From Streptomyces sp. S.PNR 29 (GTDB lineage Bacteria; Actinomycetota; Actinomycetes; Streptomycetales; Streptomycetaceae), in contig NZ_JANUQM010000002.1 in NCBI RefSeq assembly GCF_030386795.1, positions 682,001 through 746,000 of the forward strand: a stretch of 64,000 nucleotides of DNA. Reading direction: 5' to 3'. This document shows, piece by piece, positions 1-8,311 of this stretch (the first letter of the stretch is position 1; every line of letters begins with the position of its first letter). The notes beneath the pieces are model-generated. The model did not search any database and had not been told where the DNA came from. It saw only the letters and a list, made by a program, of their open reading frames with translations. Made by a program: the position numbers and the translations under genes.

Positions 1-24
1 GGCCTGTCCTGACGGGCCCGCGCG

Positions 25-50
25 GGCGCCGGTCCACCGGGACCGGCGCC
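25..50. terminator. Hairpin terminator of a gene left of the window
   Basis: An 11-bp perfect inverted repeat (25-35 and 40-50) around the 4-base loop ACCG. It precedes the first gene and probably ends transcription of an upstream gene outside the window. There is no T-run, as is common for Streptomyces terminators. Confidence 0.5.
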
Positions 51-207
51 GCCCATCCGTCCCGGTAACCCCGCCGGGCACGCGCTGTGTTGCAAGACCG
101 ACACAAAGTGCGGGCCTGGGTGCGTCACTGTCAGTACCCCTGCGTAGTGTTCAGGTCAACCGCGGGCTCCGCGGCAACAGGGGACAGCTTGAGAGGGGAA
201 TCAGCGC

Positions 208-783
208 GTGACCGTCAACATGACCAAGGGTCAGGCCATCAGTCTGCAGAAGAACGACGGCGGCAGCCTGACCGCGGTGCGCATGGGTCTCGGCTGGCAG
301 GCGGCTCCCCGGCGCGGCCTGTTCGGCTCGCGTACCCGGGAGATCGACCTGGACGCCTCCGCCGTCCTGTTCGCGGACAAGCAGCCGGTCGACGTCGTCT
401 TCTTCCGTCACCTGGTGAGCGACGACGGCTCGGTGCGCCACACCGGTGACAACCTCGTCGGCGGTGTCGGCCAGGGCGACGACGAGGCGATCCTCGTGGA
501 CCTGGCGCGCGTGCCGGTCCACATCGACCAGATCGTCTTCACCGTCAACTCCTTCACGGGCCAGACCTTCCAGGAGGTGCAGAACGCGTTCTGCCGCCTG
601 GTCGACGAGACCAACGGCCAGGAGCTCGCCCGCTACACGCTGGCCGGCGGCGGCGCCTACACGGCCCAGATCATGGCGAAGGTCCACCGGTCGGGCCCGG
701 GCTGGACGATGACCGCCCTCGGCAGCCCGGCCAACGGGCGCACATTCCAGGACCTCATGCCGGCGATCCTGCCGGTCCTGTAA
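208..783 (+). CDS. TerD-family stress/tellurium resistance protein
   Basis: A 191-residue, single-domain TerD protein. It shows the family's calcium-site signature as DNLVGGVGQGDDE followed by ILVDL (about residues 81-98), and the usual C-terminal AYTAQIMAKVHR segment. TerD proteins are cytoplasmic calcium-binding proteins linked to tellurite, phage and envelope stress; the exact role in streptomycetes is unsettled. The GTG at 208 follows GAGAGGGGA at a suitable distance; an ATG at 220 is an alternative start. It lies 80 bases ahead of a second, larger TerD-domain gene and upstream of a TerC gene, so a small Ter module is likely. Confidence 0.88.
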   Translation: MTVNMTKGQAISLQKNDGGSLTAVRMGLGWQAAPRRGLFGSRTREIDLDASAVLFADKQPVDVVFFRHLVSDDGSVRHTGDNLVGGVGQGDDEAILVDLARVPVHIDQIVFTVNSFTGQTFQEVQNAFCRLVDETNGQELARYTLAGGGAYTAQIMAKVHRSGPGWTMTALGSPANGRTFQDLMPAILPVL

Positions 784-863
784 GGCGGACCGGCCCGCGC
801 TCCCGCAAGACGTCGCCGCGAGCGGCACACGACACACACGAGTGACACAGGGGGACTGAGGCG

Positions 864-2897
864 ATGACGGCCGAGCTGGTGCGGGGGCAGAACCACCCGC
901 TCTCCCAGGCCCGTCTCGAGATCCGGGTCTCGGCCGGCACGCCGATCGTGACCGCAGCCACGCTCGGCGACGAGAACGGGAAGGTGCACGGCGTCGAGTG
1001 GGTGGCCCACCCGGGCTCACCTGTGCTGCCGGGCCTGGAGGTCTCCCGGCAGGCCGCCGCCGACCATCGCCTCGCGGTGGACCTGGACGCCGTGCCGGAC
1101 GCCGTGCACCGCGTCAACGTGCTGCTCGCCCTGCCCGCCGCCGACGGGGGAGGCCCGGTCCGCTTCGGTGCCGTCGCCGCCCCCTTCGTCGCCGTCACCG
1201 GACTCGACGGCGCGGAGGTCGTCAGTTACACGATCACCGGCCTGGACACCGAGGCCGCCGTCGTCGCCCTGGAGCTCTACCGGCGGCAGGGCGCCTGGAA
1301 GGTGCGCGCCGTCGGTCAGGGGTACGCCGGCGGCCTCGCCGAGCTCTTCACCGACCAGGCTCTGCCCCAGGCCCGCGACCTGGCGGACAGCATCAACGAC
1401 GCGGTGGCGCGCGGCCTGGCCCGCTCGGTGCCGCCGCCCCCGCCCCACACGGACGGCGACCGTTCCCGGCAGGCGGCCGCGCCGGCGCTCGGCCCGGACT
1501 CCAGCGGCGCCGCGCCCCAAGGCGCCCCGGGCCCCGTACCGCCGGTCCCTCCGTACGACCCGCAGCACGGCCCCCAGTCGCCCGGACAGCCCGCGCCGCA
1601 GTCGCCGTATCCGGGCGGTGCCGGGACGGGCGACTCCTCCGCCGTCACCCCGACGTCCGCGCCCACGGCCGGCGGCCCGGTCAACTACAGCCACCCCGGC
1701 CGCCAGACCGCCGCCCCGCCCCCGCCTCCGCCGACCGCGCCCCCGGCCCGGCCCGGACAGCCCGCACGGCCTGTCGCGGGCGACGCGACCGGCTGGTCCA
1801 TGGACGAGCGGCTCTACAACCAGGTGTGGGGCATGTTCGAGGACCTGGCCCGCACCACGGCCGCCTACCGCAGCGCCGTCGACTTCGCCGACTCGCGCAT
1901 GGAGAAGGAGCTCGACCAGGTCCTGTCCGACCCGCGCAGCCGGATCGGCGGACAGGGCGACGCGGCGCGCGAGGCAGCCCGCGCCCGGCGCACCCAGCTC
2001 GTCGCGCAGGCCAAAGAGGCGCTCGACCGGGACCTCGCCCAGCTCGTCGCCGAGTCCGAGGTGGTCGAGCCCGCGCTGCCCCTGGCGTACGCGCGCTGGG
2101 ACAACCCTGTGTGGCAGGGCTACCGGGTGCCGATGGAGATACCCATGGCCCTGCGCCTGGGCGATCTCCATCTGCCCGAGGCCGCACAGATACGCATCCC
2201 GATGCTGGTCCGGCTGCCGCTGGAGCGCGGGCTGTGGATCGACAGCGGGCGTGCCGGATCGCTCGACGGCTCCTTCGCCGACTCGCACGAACTGCGGCGC
2301 CTCGCACTGGACACGGCGGTGGCGCACGCGGCCCGGCTGCTCGCCGTCTACCCGGCGGGCGAGTTCACCGTGCACGTCATCGACCCGGCCGGCTCGGGGG
2401 CACAGGCGCTGGCGCCGCTCGTGCAGACCGGTGTGCTCGCGGCTCCGCCCGCCCTCGGCGCCGCGGGCGTGGCGGATGTGCTGGCCCGGCTCACCCAGCG
2501 CGTCGACCTGGTGCAGATGGCGGTGCGCGGCGGTGCGGCCGACTCGCTGCCGCCCGGCCTCGACACCTCCGAGCAGCTGCTGATCGTCAACGACTTCCCG
2601 CACGGCTTCGACGACCGGGCCGTGAACCAGCTCCGCTACCTCGCCGACGAGGGCCCCGCCGTCGGCGTCCACCTGATGATGGTGGCCGACCGCGAGGAGT
2701 CCGCCGGCTACGGACCGTTGCTCGACCCGCTGTGGCGTTCGCTGCTGCGACTGACTCCGGTGCCGGACGACCACCTCGCCGATCCGTGGGTCGGGCATGC
2801 CTGGACGTACGAGCCCTCGCTCGTGCCGCCCGGCAGCCAGGTGCTCCAGCAGGTGCTGTCCCAGGTCGCCGCCGCCCGCCGTACGTGGAACCGCTGA
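864..2897 (+). CDS. TerD-domain protein with Pro-rich linker and FtsK-like C-terminal domain lacking a P-loop
   Basis: A 677-residue protein in three parts. Residues 1-175 resemble TerD but lack the GDDE calcium motif. Residues 185-310 are a low-complexity Pro/Ala/Gly linker. Residues 310-677 begin with a charged helical stretch (likely coiled coil) and then resemble the FtsK/HerA-like domains found with Ter proteins. In that last part QLLIVNDFP (about residues 572-580) sits like a Walker B strand, but no GxxxxGK[ST] is visible where Walker A would fall (GLWIDSGRAGS). It may be a catalytically dead scaffold working with the neighbouring TerD. A GGGGACTGAGGCG leader precedes the ATG. The C-terminal assignment is by pattern only. 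Confidence 0.75.
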   Translation: MTAELVRGQNHPLSQARLEIRVSAGTPIVTAATLGDENGKVHGVEWVAHPGSPVLPGLEVSRQAAADHRLAVDLDAVPDAVHRVNVLLALPAADGGGPVRFGAVAAPFVAVTGLDGAEVVSYTITGLDTEAAVVALELYRRQGAWKVRAVGQGYAGGLAELFTDQALPQARDLADSINDAVARGLARSVPPPPPHTDGDRSRQAAAPALGPDSSGAAPQGAPGPVPPVPPYDPQHGPQSPGQPAPQSPYPGGAGTGDSSAVTPTSAPTAGGPVNYSHPGRQTAAPPPPPPTAPPARPGQPARPVAGDATGWSMDERLYNQVWGMFEDLARTTAAYRSAVDFADSRMEKELDQVLSDPRSRIGGQGDAAREAARARRTQLVAQAKEALDRDLAQLVAESEVVEPALPLAYARWDNPVWQGYRVPMEIPMALRLGDLHLPEAAQIRIPMLVRLPLERGLWIDSGRAGSLDGSFADSHELRRLALDTAVAHAARLLAVYPAGEFTVHVIDPAGSGAQALAPLVQTGVLAAPPALGAAGVADVLARLTQRVDLVQMAVRGGAADSLPPGLDTSEQLLIVNDFPHGFDDRAVNQLRYLADEGPAVGVHLMMVADREESAGYGPLLDPLWRSLLRLTPVPDDHLADPWVGHAWTYEPSLVPPGSQVLQQVLSQVAAARRTWNR

Positions 2898-2985
2898 CCT
2901 CCGCCAGTACCAAGCATTCGTAAAGTCACCAAGCATCGGTAAAGCGCCACTGACCTGCACACTTGGCTCTTCCTTTGCCAAGCTC

Positions 2986-3015
2986 TTTACCTTTCCTTGG
3001 TGATTGGGGTACTGT
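2986..3015 (+). promoter_or_regulatory. Candidate promoter of the terC leader
   Basis: TTTACC (2986-2991) and TACTGT (3010-3015) are separated by 18 bases, a reasonable vegetative-type promoter. It would start transcription near 3022, just before the folded leader at 3024. This is a pattern match only. Confidence 0.4.
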
Positions 3016-3023
3016 TCTTCTCA

Positions 3024-3149
3024 CGGAGGGGAGTACTCCCTGTCTGTTAGCGGCGTGCCCGTCAGTACGGATCCGTTCGGGTCCCGGGGCGTCGGCCTGC
3101 GGCTTCAGAGGCGCGCGATGCGCGGAAGCCCTGGTGGAAGAGACCTCCG
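3024..3149 (+). ncRNA. Candidate yybP-ykoY-type (Mn2+) riboswitch
   Basis: The leader opens with CGGAGG (3024-3029), overlapping GGGGAGTA (3028-3035). It closes with GAGACC (3140-3145), overlapping CCTCCG (3144-3149). CGGAGG and CCTCCG pair perfectly as a P1 stem. GGGGAGUA near the 5' strand and GAGACC or AAGACC near the 3' strand are hallmarks of the yybP-ykoY family, which senses Mn2+ and is often found upstream of TerC-family genes, as here. The interior is GC-rich and could form the expected two arms, but I could not fold it. The gene start is 45 bases downstream. Confidence 0.6.
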
Positions 3150-3194
3150 GTTGTGACGACGACCTGTTTGCCGTGACGTACTGCCGGAGGCACT

Positions 3195-4193
3195 GTGGAT
3201 GTTTCCCTGAACCTGTGGGTTCTCACCATCGTGGGCCTGTGTGCCCTGATCGCGGTCGATTTCTTCATCGGCCGCAAGCCCCATGACGTGTCGATCAAGG
3301 AAGCGGGGATCTGGACGGTCGTCTGGATCGCCCTGGCCGGTCTGTTCGGGCTCGGCCTGTTCGTCTTCGGCGGCGGCCAGCCCGCCGGCGAGTTCTTCGC
3401 GGGCTTCATCACCGAGAAGTCGCTCAGCGTGGACAACCTGTTCGTCTTCGTCCTGATCATGGCGAAGTTCGCGGTGCCCTCGCAGTACCAGCAGCGAGTG
3501 CTGCTCATCGGCGTACTGATAGCCCTGGTCCTGCGTGCCGTCTTCATCGCCGCGGGTGCCGCGATCATCGCCAGCTTCTCCTGGGTCTTCTACCTCTTCG
3601 GTGCCTTCCTGATCTGGACCGCCTGGAAGCTGATCGTGGAGGCCCGGGCAGAGGAGGAGGACGAGGAGTACGAGGAGAACAAGCTGCTCAAGGCCGCCGA
3701 GCGCCGCTTCGGCGTGGCCGACCGCTACCACGGCACCAAGCTGTGGATCCAGCAGAACGGCAAGCGCGTCATGACGCCGATGCTCGTCGTGATGCTCGCC
3801 ATCGGCACCACCGACGTCCTCTTCGCGCTGGACTCGATCCCCGCGATCTTCGGTCTGACGCAGGACCCGTACATCGTGTTCACGGCCAACGCCTTCGCGC
3901 TGATGGGTCTGAGGCAGCTGTACTTCCTCATCGGGGGTCTGCTGAGGAAGCTGGTCCACCTGAGCTACGGCCTGTCGATCATCCTCGGCTTCATCGGCGT
4001 CAAGCTGGTGCTGCACGCGCTGCACGAGTCCGGGGTGCACGTCCCCGAGATCAGCATCCCCGTCTCGCTCGGCGTCATCTGCTCGGTCCTGATCGTCACC
4101 ACGATCACCAGCCTGCGGGCCTCCCGGAAGCAGGCGGCCGAGGCGGCGCACGGGCAGAGCGAGGGTGCTGCGAAGGACCGCATCGACGTCTGA
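3195..4193 (+). CDS. TerC/Alx-family integral membrane protein
   Basis: A 332-residue polytopic membrane protein of the TerC family, with about seven to eight hydrophobic segments. The family motif FITEKSLSVDNLFVF lies near residues 72-86, and a second conserved block, VLFALDSIPAIFG, near residue 210. TerC/Alx/MeeF proteins are linked to Mn2+ export, metalation of secreted enzymes and tellurite tolerance. A charged cytoplasmic loop rich in Glu follows the first half. The GTG start has GGAGG four bases upstream. A preceding leader resembling a manganese riboswitch supports a manganese role. It probably belongs functionally with the two TerD genes upstream but has its own promoter. Confidence 0.9.
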   Translation: MDVSLNLWVLTIVGLCALIAVDFFIGRKPHDVSIKEAGIWTVVWIALAGLFGLGLFVFGGGQPAGEFFAGFITEKSLSVDNLFVFVLIMAKFAVPSQYQQRVLLIGVLIALVLRAVFIAAGAAIIASFSWVFYLFGAFLIWTAWKLIVEARAEEEDEEYEENKLLKAAERRFGVADRYHGTKLWIQQNGKRVMTPMLVVMLAIGTTDVLFALDSIPAIFGLTQDPYIVFTANAFALMGLRQLYFLIGGLLRKLVHLSYGLSIILGFIGVKLVLHALHESGVHVPEISIPVSLGVICSVLIVTTITSLRASRKQAAEAAHGQSEGAAKDRIDV

Positions 4194-4329
4194 CCACGTC
4201 GGGCGGAGACACAACGACCCCCGGGGGCGGTGCGCGGCGCAGTGCCGGTCACCGCTCCCTGGCGGTCGGTTCGTCGATGGCCGGCATCGATCTGACCATC
4301 CCGCCATCGCCCTGGCGTTCGTCTGAGCG

Positions 4330-5601
4330 TCATCCCGAAGCCGGCTCCGCCGCCGCCAGCGGCACCGGACGCGTCTCCGGCAGCAGCGCGAAGCACCCCA
4401 GACTGAGCAACGCGATCCCCGTCAGATACGCGCCCACACCCCAGGGCACCCGCCCGCCCTGCTCGGCAAGCGCCGTCGCCACGATCGGGGTGAGCGCACC
4501 ACCGACAACTCCGCCGAGGTTGTAGCCGACGGCGGCGCCCGTGCAGCGCACCCGGGGCTCGTACAACTCCGGCAGATAGGCGGCGATCACCGCGAACATC
4601 GTGATGAAGGCGATCATCGCCCCCAGGAACCCGAGAAACATCAACAGCGGCGCGCCCGTCGCCAGCAGCGCGACCATCGGGAACATCCACAGGGCGGCGG
4701 CCCCGCACCCCGCCAGGCACATCGGCCGCCGCCCGTAACGGTCGCCGAACAGCGCCGCCAGTGGCGTCAGCGCGCCCTTCACCACCACCGCGGCCATGAT
4801 GCAGACCAGCATCACACTGCGGCTCACCCCGAGCCGCTCCGTCGCGTAGGCCAGGGACCAGGTCGTCACGGTGTAGAAGATCGCGTACCCCACCGCGAGC
4901 GCCCCGGCGGTCAGCAGGACGAGCCGCCAGTGATCGCGCACGACCTCGGCCAGCGGCACACGCGCGTGGTCGTCGATTTCCAGGAAACTTGGGCTCTCCA
5001 CCAGCGATGAACGCAGCCACAGCCCCACCACGGCCAGCACGCCCGCCATCCAGAACGGCACCCGCCACCCCCACTGCGCGAACTGCGCGTCGGACAGCGT
5101 CGCCGACAGCGCCAGCATCACACCGTTGGCGAGCAGGAAGCCCAGCGCGGGTCCCACCTGCGGAAAACTCGACCACAACGCGCGCCGTTCGGCGGGCGCG
5201 TGCTCCGCGGTCAGCAGCACGGCCCCGCCCCACTCCCCGCCGAGCCCCAGCCCCTGCAGGAAACGCAGCACGACGAGCAGCAGGGGAGCGGCCACACCGA
5301 TCGTCCCGTACGTCGGCAGGCAGCCGACCGCCACCGTCGCCGAGCCCGTCAGCAACAGGGACGCGACGAGGACCGGCCGCCGCCCGCGCCGGTCCCCGAT
5401 ATGCCCGAAGAGCACCGAGCCCAGCGGCCGCGCCACGAAACCGACCCCGAACGCCGCGAAGGCGGCCAGTGTCCCCGCCAGGGGCGAGAACGTCGGGAAG
5501 AACAGCGGTCCCAGGACCAGCGCCGCCGCGGTCCCGTAGACGAAGAAGTCGTAGAACTCGATGGCCGTCCCGGTGAGCGAGGCGGCCGCGAGCCGCAGCA
5601 T
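4330..5601 (-). CDS. MFS transporter, metabolite:H+ symporter (MHS/ShiA-like) family
   Basis: A 423-residue, 12-helix major facilitator. The loop between helices 2 and 3 reads GHIGDRRGRRP, the classical MFS motif, and TAIEFYDFFVYG in helix 1 is typical of the MHS subfamily that takes up shikimate, proline/betaine, citrate or alpha-ketoglutarate with protons. I prefer the ATG at 5601 because AAGGA lies nine bases upstream; an ATG at 5634 would add 11 residues without a visible ribosome site. The substrate cannot be told from the sequence. Its nearness to aroQ makes a shikimate-pathway compound conceivable, but this is weak inference. Confidence 0.85.
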   Translation of the reverse strand: MLRLAAASLTGTAIEFYDFFVYGTAAALVLGPLFFPTFSPLAGTLAAFAAFGVGFVARPLGSVLFGHIGDRRGRRPVLVASLLLTGSATVAVGCLPTYGTIGVAAPLLLVVLRFLQGLGLGGEWGGAVLLTAEHAPAERRALWSSFPQVGPALGFLLANGVMLALSATLSDAQFAQWGWRVPFWMAGVLAVVGLWLRSSLVESPSFLEIDDHARVPLAEVVRDHWRLVLLTAGALAVGYAIFYTVTTWSLAYATERLGVSRSVMLVCIMAAVVVKGALTPLAALFGDRYGRRPMCLAGCGAAALWMFPMVALLATGAPLLMFLGFLGAMIAFITMFAVIAAYLPELYEPRVRCTGAAVGYNLGGVVGGALTPIVATALAEQGGRVPWGVGAYLTGIALLSLGCFALLPETRPVPLAAAEPASG

Positions 5602-5694
5602 GGAGGGCGTCCTTACAGTGCGTACGTCGTGCATGCCGCGTCAACTACCCACGGTGATCGCGGGTTACGGGGGCGCGCGGAGGCAGTCGGTCCG

Positions 5695-6027
5695 TCAGTA
5701 CGTGACGGTGATGCGCCGTGCGGGACCGTCGACATGCACCGTGCCCCCGTAGGGGAGGACCAGTTGGGGATCGGTGTGCCCGAAGTCCACGTCGAAGACG
5801 ATCGTGGTGTCCGGAGCGTACATCCGCATGGCGCGCAGCACGGCCTCGCGCTGTTCCATCGCGTAACGGGCGCCCGCCTCGGGGCTGTTGGGGCGTTCGA
5901 AGGACCACGTCTTCGGGCGGGCCATCAACAGGGCGGAGAAACGCTGGAGGAGGCCGCGCTCGCCCATGTTCCGCAGCGTGCGATGAACATCGCCGCCCGC
6001 ACGGACTCGGCGGTCAGACATGTCCAT
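5695..6027 (-). pseudogene. C-terminal remnant of an S66-family LD-carboxypeptidase gene
   Basis: The 110-residue open frame matches only the last third of LD-carboxypeptidase/MccF-like S66 peptidases. Its end reads IVFDVDFGHTDPQLVLPYGG, which holds the catalytic histidine region (GHTDP). The Ser nucleophile and Glu, normally in the missing 200 or so N-terminal residues, are absent. Family similarity begins at about residue 14 (VHRTLRNMGERG); the residues before it are unrelated. The frame is open, so a short peptide might be made, but no ribosome site precedes the ATG. This looks like a deletion scar next to aroQ rather than a working enzyme. Confidence 0.7.
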
Positions 6028-6125
6028 GAGGTCAGGGCTCGGCGTGCCGTCGGCACACCGTGATAAACCGGGTCTGAGCAGCGGTCCTCGACGGGCCGCC
6101 CGACCTCGAACGGACCGGAGGAACC

Positions 6126-6599
6126 GTGCCCCGCACCCTGGCCAACGCCCCGATCATGATCCTCAACGGCCCCAACCTGAACCTGCTCGGCCAGCGCCAG
6201 CCGGAGATCTACGGCTCCGACACGCTCGCCGATGTCCAGGCCCTGTGCGCCAAGGCGGCGGCCGCACACGGCGGCCTGGTGGACTTCCGTCAGTCCAACC
6301 ACGAGGGTGAGCTGGTGGACTGGATCCACGAGGCGCGGCTGAACCACTGCGGGATCGTGATCAACCCGGGCGCCTACTCGCACACCTCCGTCGCCATCCT
6401 GGATGCGCTCAACACCTGCGACGGTCTTCCTGTGGTGGAGGTGCACATCTCCAACATCCACAAGCGGGAGTCGTTCCGGCACCACTCCTATGTCTCGCTG
6501 CGTGCCGACGGGGTCATCGCGGGGTGCGGGGTGCAGGGGTATGTGTTCGGCGTGGAGCGGGTCGCGGCGCTGGCCGGGGCGGGTACGGCGGACGCGTAA
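6126..6599 (+). CDS. aroQ: 3-dehydroquinate dehydratase, type II
   Basis: A 157-residue type II dehydroquinase, which interconverts 3-dehydroquinate and 3-dehydroshikimate in the shikimate pathway or in quinate catabolism. [18 protein letters not shown] carries the catalytic Tyr and Arg loop. [20 protein letters not shown] (with the catalytic His) and the [10 protein letters not shown] end are all present, so the enzyme looks complete; length is normal for the dodecameric family. The GTG start follows GGAGGAACC. It stands apart from other aro genes, as is common in streptomycetes. Confidence 0.96.
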   Translation: MPRTLANAPIMILNGPNLNLLGQRQPEIYGSDTLADVQALCAKAAAAHGGLVDFRQSNHEGELVDWIHEARLNHCGIVINPGAYSHTSVAILDALNTCDGLPVVEVHISNIHKRESFRHHSYVSLRADGVIAGCGVQGYVFGVERVAALAGAGTADA

Positions 6600-6647
6600 G
6601 CCCCGACCGCCTGATGCGCGGTCCTTACCACCGCGCCTCAAGGCTCC

Positions 6648-7400
6648 TCAAAGCCGCCTCGCCTCCACGATCCGCCGCAGGAAGCGCCGCGTGCGCTCCT
6701 GCTGAGGGTCGCCGAAGACCTGCTCCGCGGTGCCGCGTTCCAGCACCACCCCTCCGTCCAGAAAACAGACCTGGTCGGCGACCTCGCGGGCGAAGCCCAT
6801 CTCGTGCGTGGCCAGCACCATGGTCATGCCCTCGTCCTTCAGGTCGCGGACGACGGTGAGGACCTCCCCGACGAGCTCCGGGTCGAGGGCGGCGGTGATC
6901 TCGTCGAGCAGCAGCAGCCGGGGACGTACGGCCAGGGCGCGGACGATCGCGACCCGCTGCTGCTGGCCGCCGCTCAGCCGGTCCGGGTACTCGCCCGCCT
7001 TGCCGCCGAGGCCCAGCCGTTCCAGCAGCTCACGGGCGCGCTCCTCGGCCTCCGCGCGGGAGACGCCGTGCACCCGCCGCGGGGCGAGGGTGATGTTGTC
7101 CAGGACCGTCATGTGGGGGAAGAGGTTGTACGCCTGGAAGACCACGCCGATACGGCGCCGTACGGCGTCCTGGTCGGCGCGCGGGTCGGTGATCTCCTCG
7201 CCGTCCAGCCAGATCGCACCGTCGTCGATCTCCTCCAGCAGGTTCGCGCACCGCAGCAGCGTGGACTTGCCGGAGCCGGAGGCGCCGATCAGCGCGGTCA
7301 CCGTGTGCGGGGCCACCTCCAGGTCGACGTCCCGCAGCACGACCGAGCCGCCGAAGGTCTTGCGGACGGACTCCATCCGCAGCACCGGAGCGTCGTTCAT
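6648..7400 (-). CDS. ABC transporter ATPase, polar amino acid type
   Basis: A 250-residue ATP-binding subunit. It has Walker A GASGSGKST (about residues 37-45), Q-loop VVFQAYNLFPH, signature LSGGQQQRVA, Walker B LLLLDEITAALDPE and the switch His in ATHEMGF. VFQAYNLFPHMTVLDN is typical of GlnQ/HisP-class amino acid importers; TAALD replaces the usual TSALD. The ATG overlaps the permease stop (ATGA), so the two are translationally coupled. It powers the permease and lipoprotein encoded immediately upstream on the same strand. Confidence 0.93.
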   Translation of the reverse strand: MNDAPVLRMESVRKTFGGSVVLRDVDLEVAPHTVTALIGASGSGKSTLLRCANLLEEIDDGAIWLDGEEITDPRADQDAVRRRIGVVFQAYNLFPHMTVLDNITLAPRRVHGVSRAEAEERARELLERLGLGGKAGEYPDRLSGGQQQRVAIVRALAVRPRLLLLDEITAALDPELVGEVLTVVRDLKDEGMTMVLATHEMGFAREVADQVCFLDGGVVLERGTAEQVFGDPQQERTRRFLRRIVEARRL

Positions 7401-8311
7401 GCCGTTCCCCCCTGCGCCCGCTGACGGTCCATCCGAGCCGTCACCCAGTCCGTGAAGCGGGTCATCGGGATGGTCAGCGCGACGAAGACCAGCCCCGCGA
7501 CGATGTACGGCGTGTAGTTGAGGCTGCGGCCGACGATGATGTCGGCGGCCCGCACGGCGTCCACCGCGCCCCCGATCGACACCAGCCCGGTGTCCTTCTG
7601 CAGCGACACCAGGTCGTTCAGCAGCGGCGGCACCTGGCGCCGCACGGCCTGCGGCAGCACCACGTACCGCAACGCCTGCCGGTTGGTGAGGCCGAGCGAG
7701 CGGGCCGCGGCGCGCTGCGAGGGGTGGACGGACTCGATGCCGGCGCGGAACACCTCGGCCACGTACGCCGAGTACGTCAGGGTGAGGGCCGTGCCGCCCA
7801 GCAGGACGGGGTCGACCGTGACGCCCTGCAGCCGCAGCGCCGGGACGCCCAGGACCACGATCATCAGGTTGATGATCAGCGGCAGCCCGCGGAAGAAGTC
7901 CGTGTACGCGGCGGCCAGCACCCTCAGCGGGAAGAACACCGGCCCACGCAGCGTGCGGGCGACGGCGATGAGCATGCCGAGGACCAGTACCGCGGCGCCG
8001 CAGACCAGCAGCAGCCGGACGTTGAGCCACAGCCCTTCCAGCACCTTGGGGAACGCCTCGCGCGCGTAACCCCAGTCGAAGAACGTCTCCTTGGTGCGCG
8101 GCCAGCCCGGCGCGTTGACGACGACCAGGTACAGGGCCGCACCGGTGACGAGGGTCGACAACGCCGCGATCGCCGTGGCGCGGCGGGCACGGGCACGCTT
8201 GTAGCGCTCGCGTTCGATCCGCCGCTCCGAGGGGACGTACCCGTCGCCCCCACCGGACACGCCACCGGTGTCGTCCGCTTCCCGGCCGGACTCGTCCTTC
8301 GTGACCGTCAC
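7397..8311 (-). CDS. ABC transporter permease, polar amino acid type
   Basis: A 304-residue inner-membrane subunit. A 45-residue basic cytoplasmic N-terminus precedes the first helix, and about five to six helices follow. The HisM/GlnP-type core has FFRGLPLIINLMIV and the EAA loop as IESVHPSQRAAARSLGLTN, which docks to the ATPase. The start is a GTG overlapping the stop of the binding-protein gene (GTGA), and its own stop overlaps the ATPase start. The long charged N-terminal tail (EREYKRARARR-like) is longer than in enterobacterial relatives but common in actinobacteria. Substrate not determined. Confidence 0.9.
   Translation of the reverse strand: MTVTKDESGREADDTGGVSGGGDGYVPSERRIERERYKRARARRATAIAALSTLVTGAALYLVVVNAPGWPRTKETFFDWGYAREAFPKVLEGLWLNVRLLLVCGAAVLVLGMLIAVARTLRGPVFFPLRVLAAAYTDFFRGLPLIINLMIVVLGVPALRLQGVTVDPVLLGGTALTLTYSAYVAEVFRAGIESVHPSQRAAARSLGLTNRQALRYVVLPQAVRRQVPPLLNDLVSLQKDTGLVSIGGAVDAVRAADIIVGRSLNYTPYIVAGLVFVALTIPMTRFTDWVTARMDRQRAQGGTA

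Noticed and set aside
151..1020. Long minus-strand frame over the first TerD genes
   Set aside because: Arg/Pro/Ala-rich translation opposite a clear TerD gene and no ribosome site; a product of GC-rich codon bias.
1017..2981. 654-residue minus frame opposite the TerD-fusion gene
   Set aside because: Composition typical of antisense frames in high-GC DNA; the plus-strand product shows recognisable domains.
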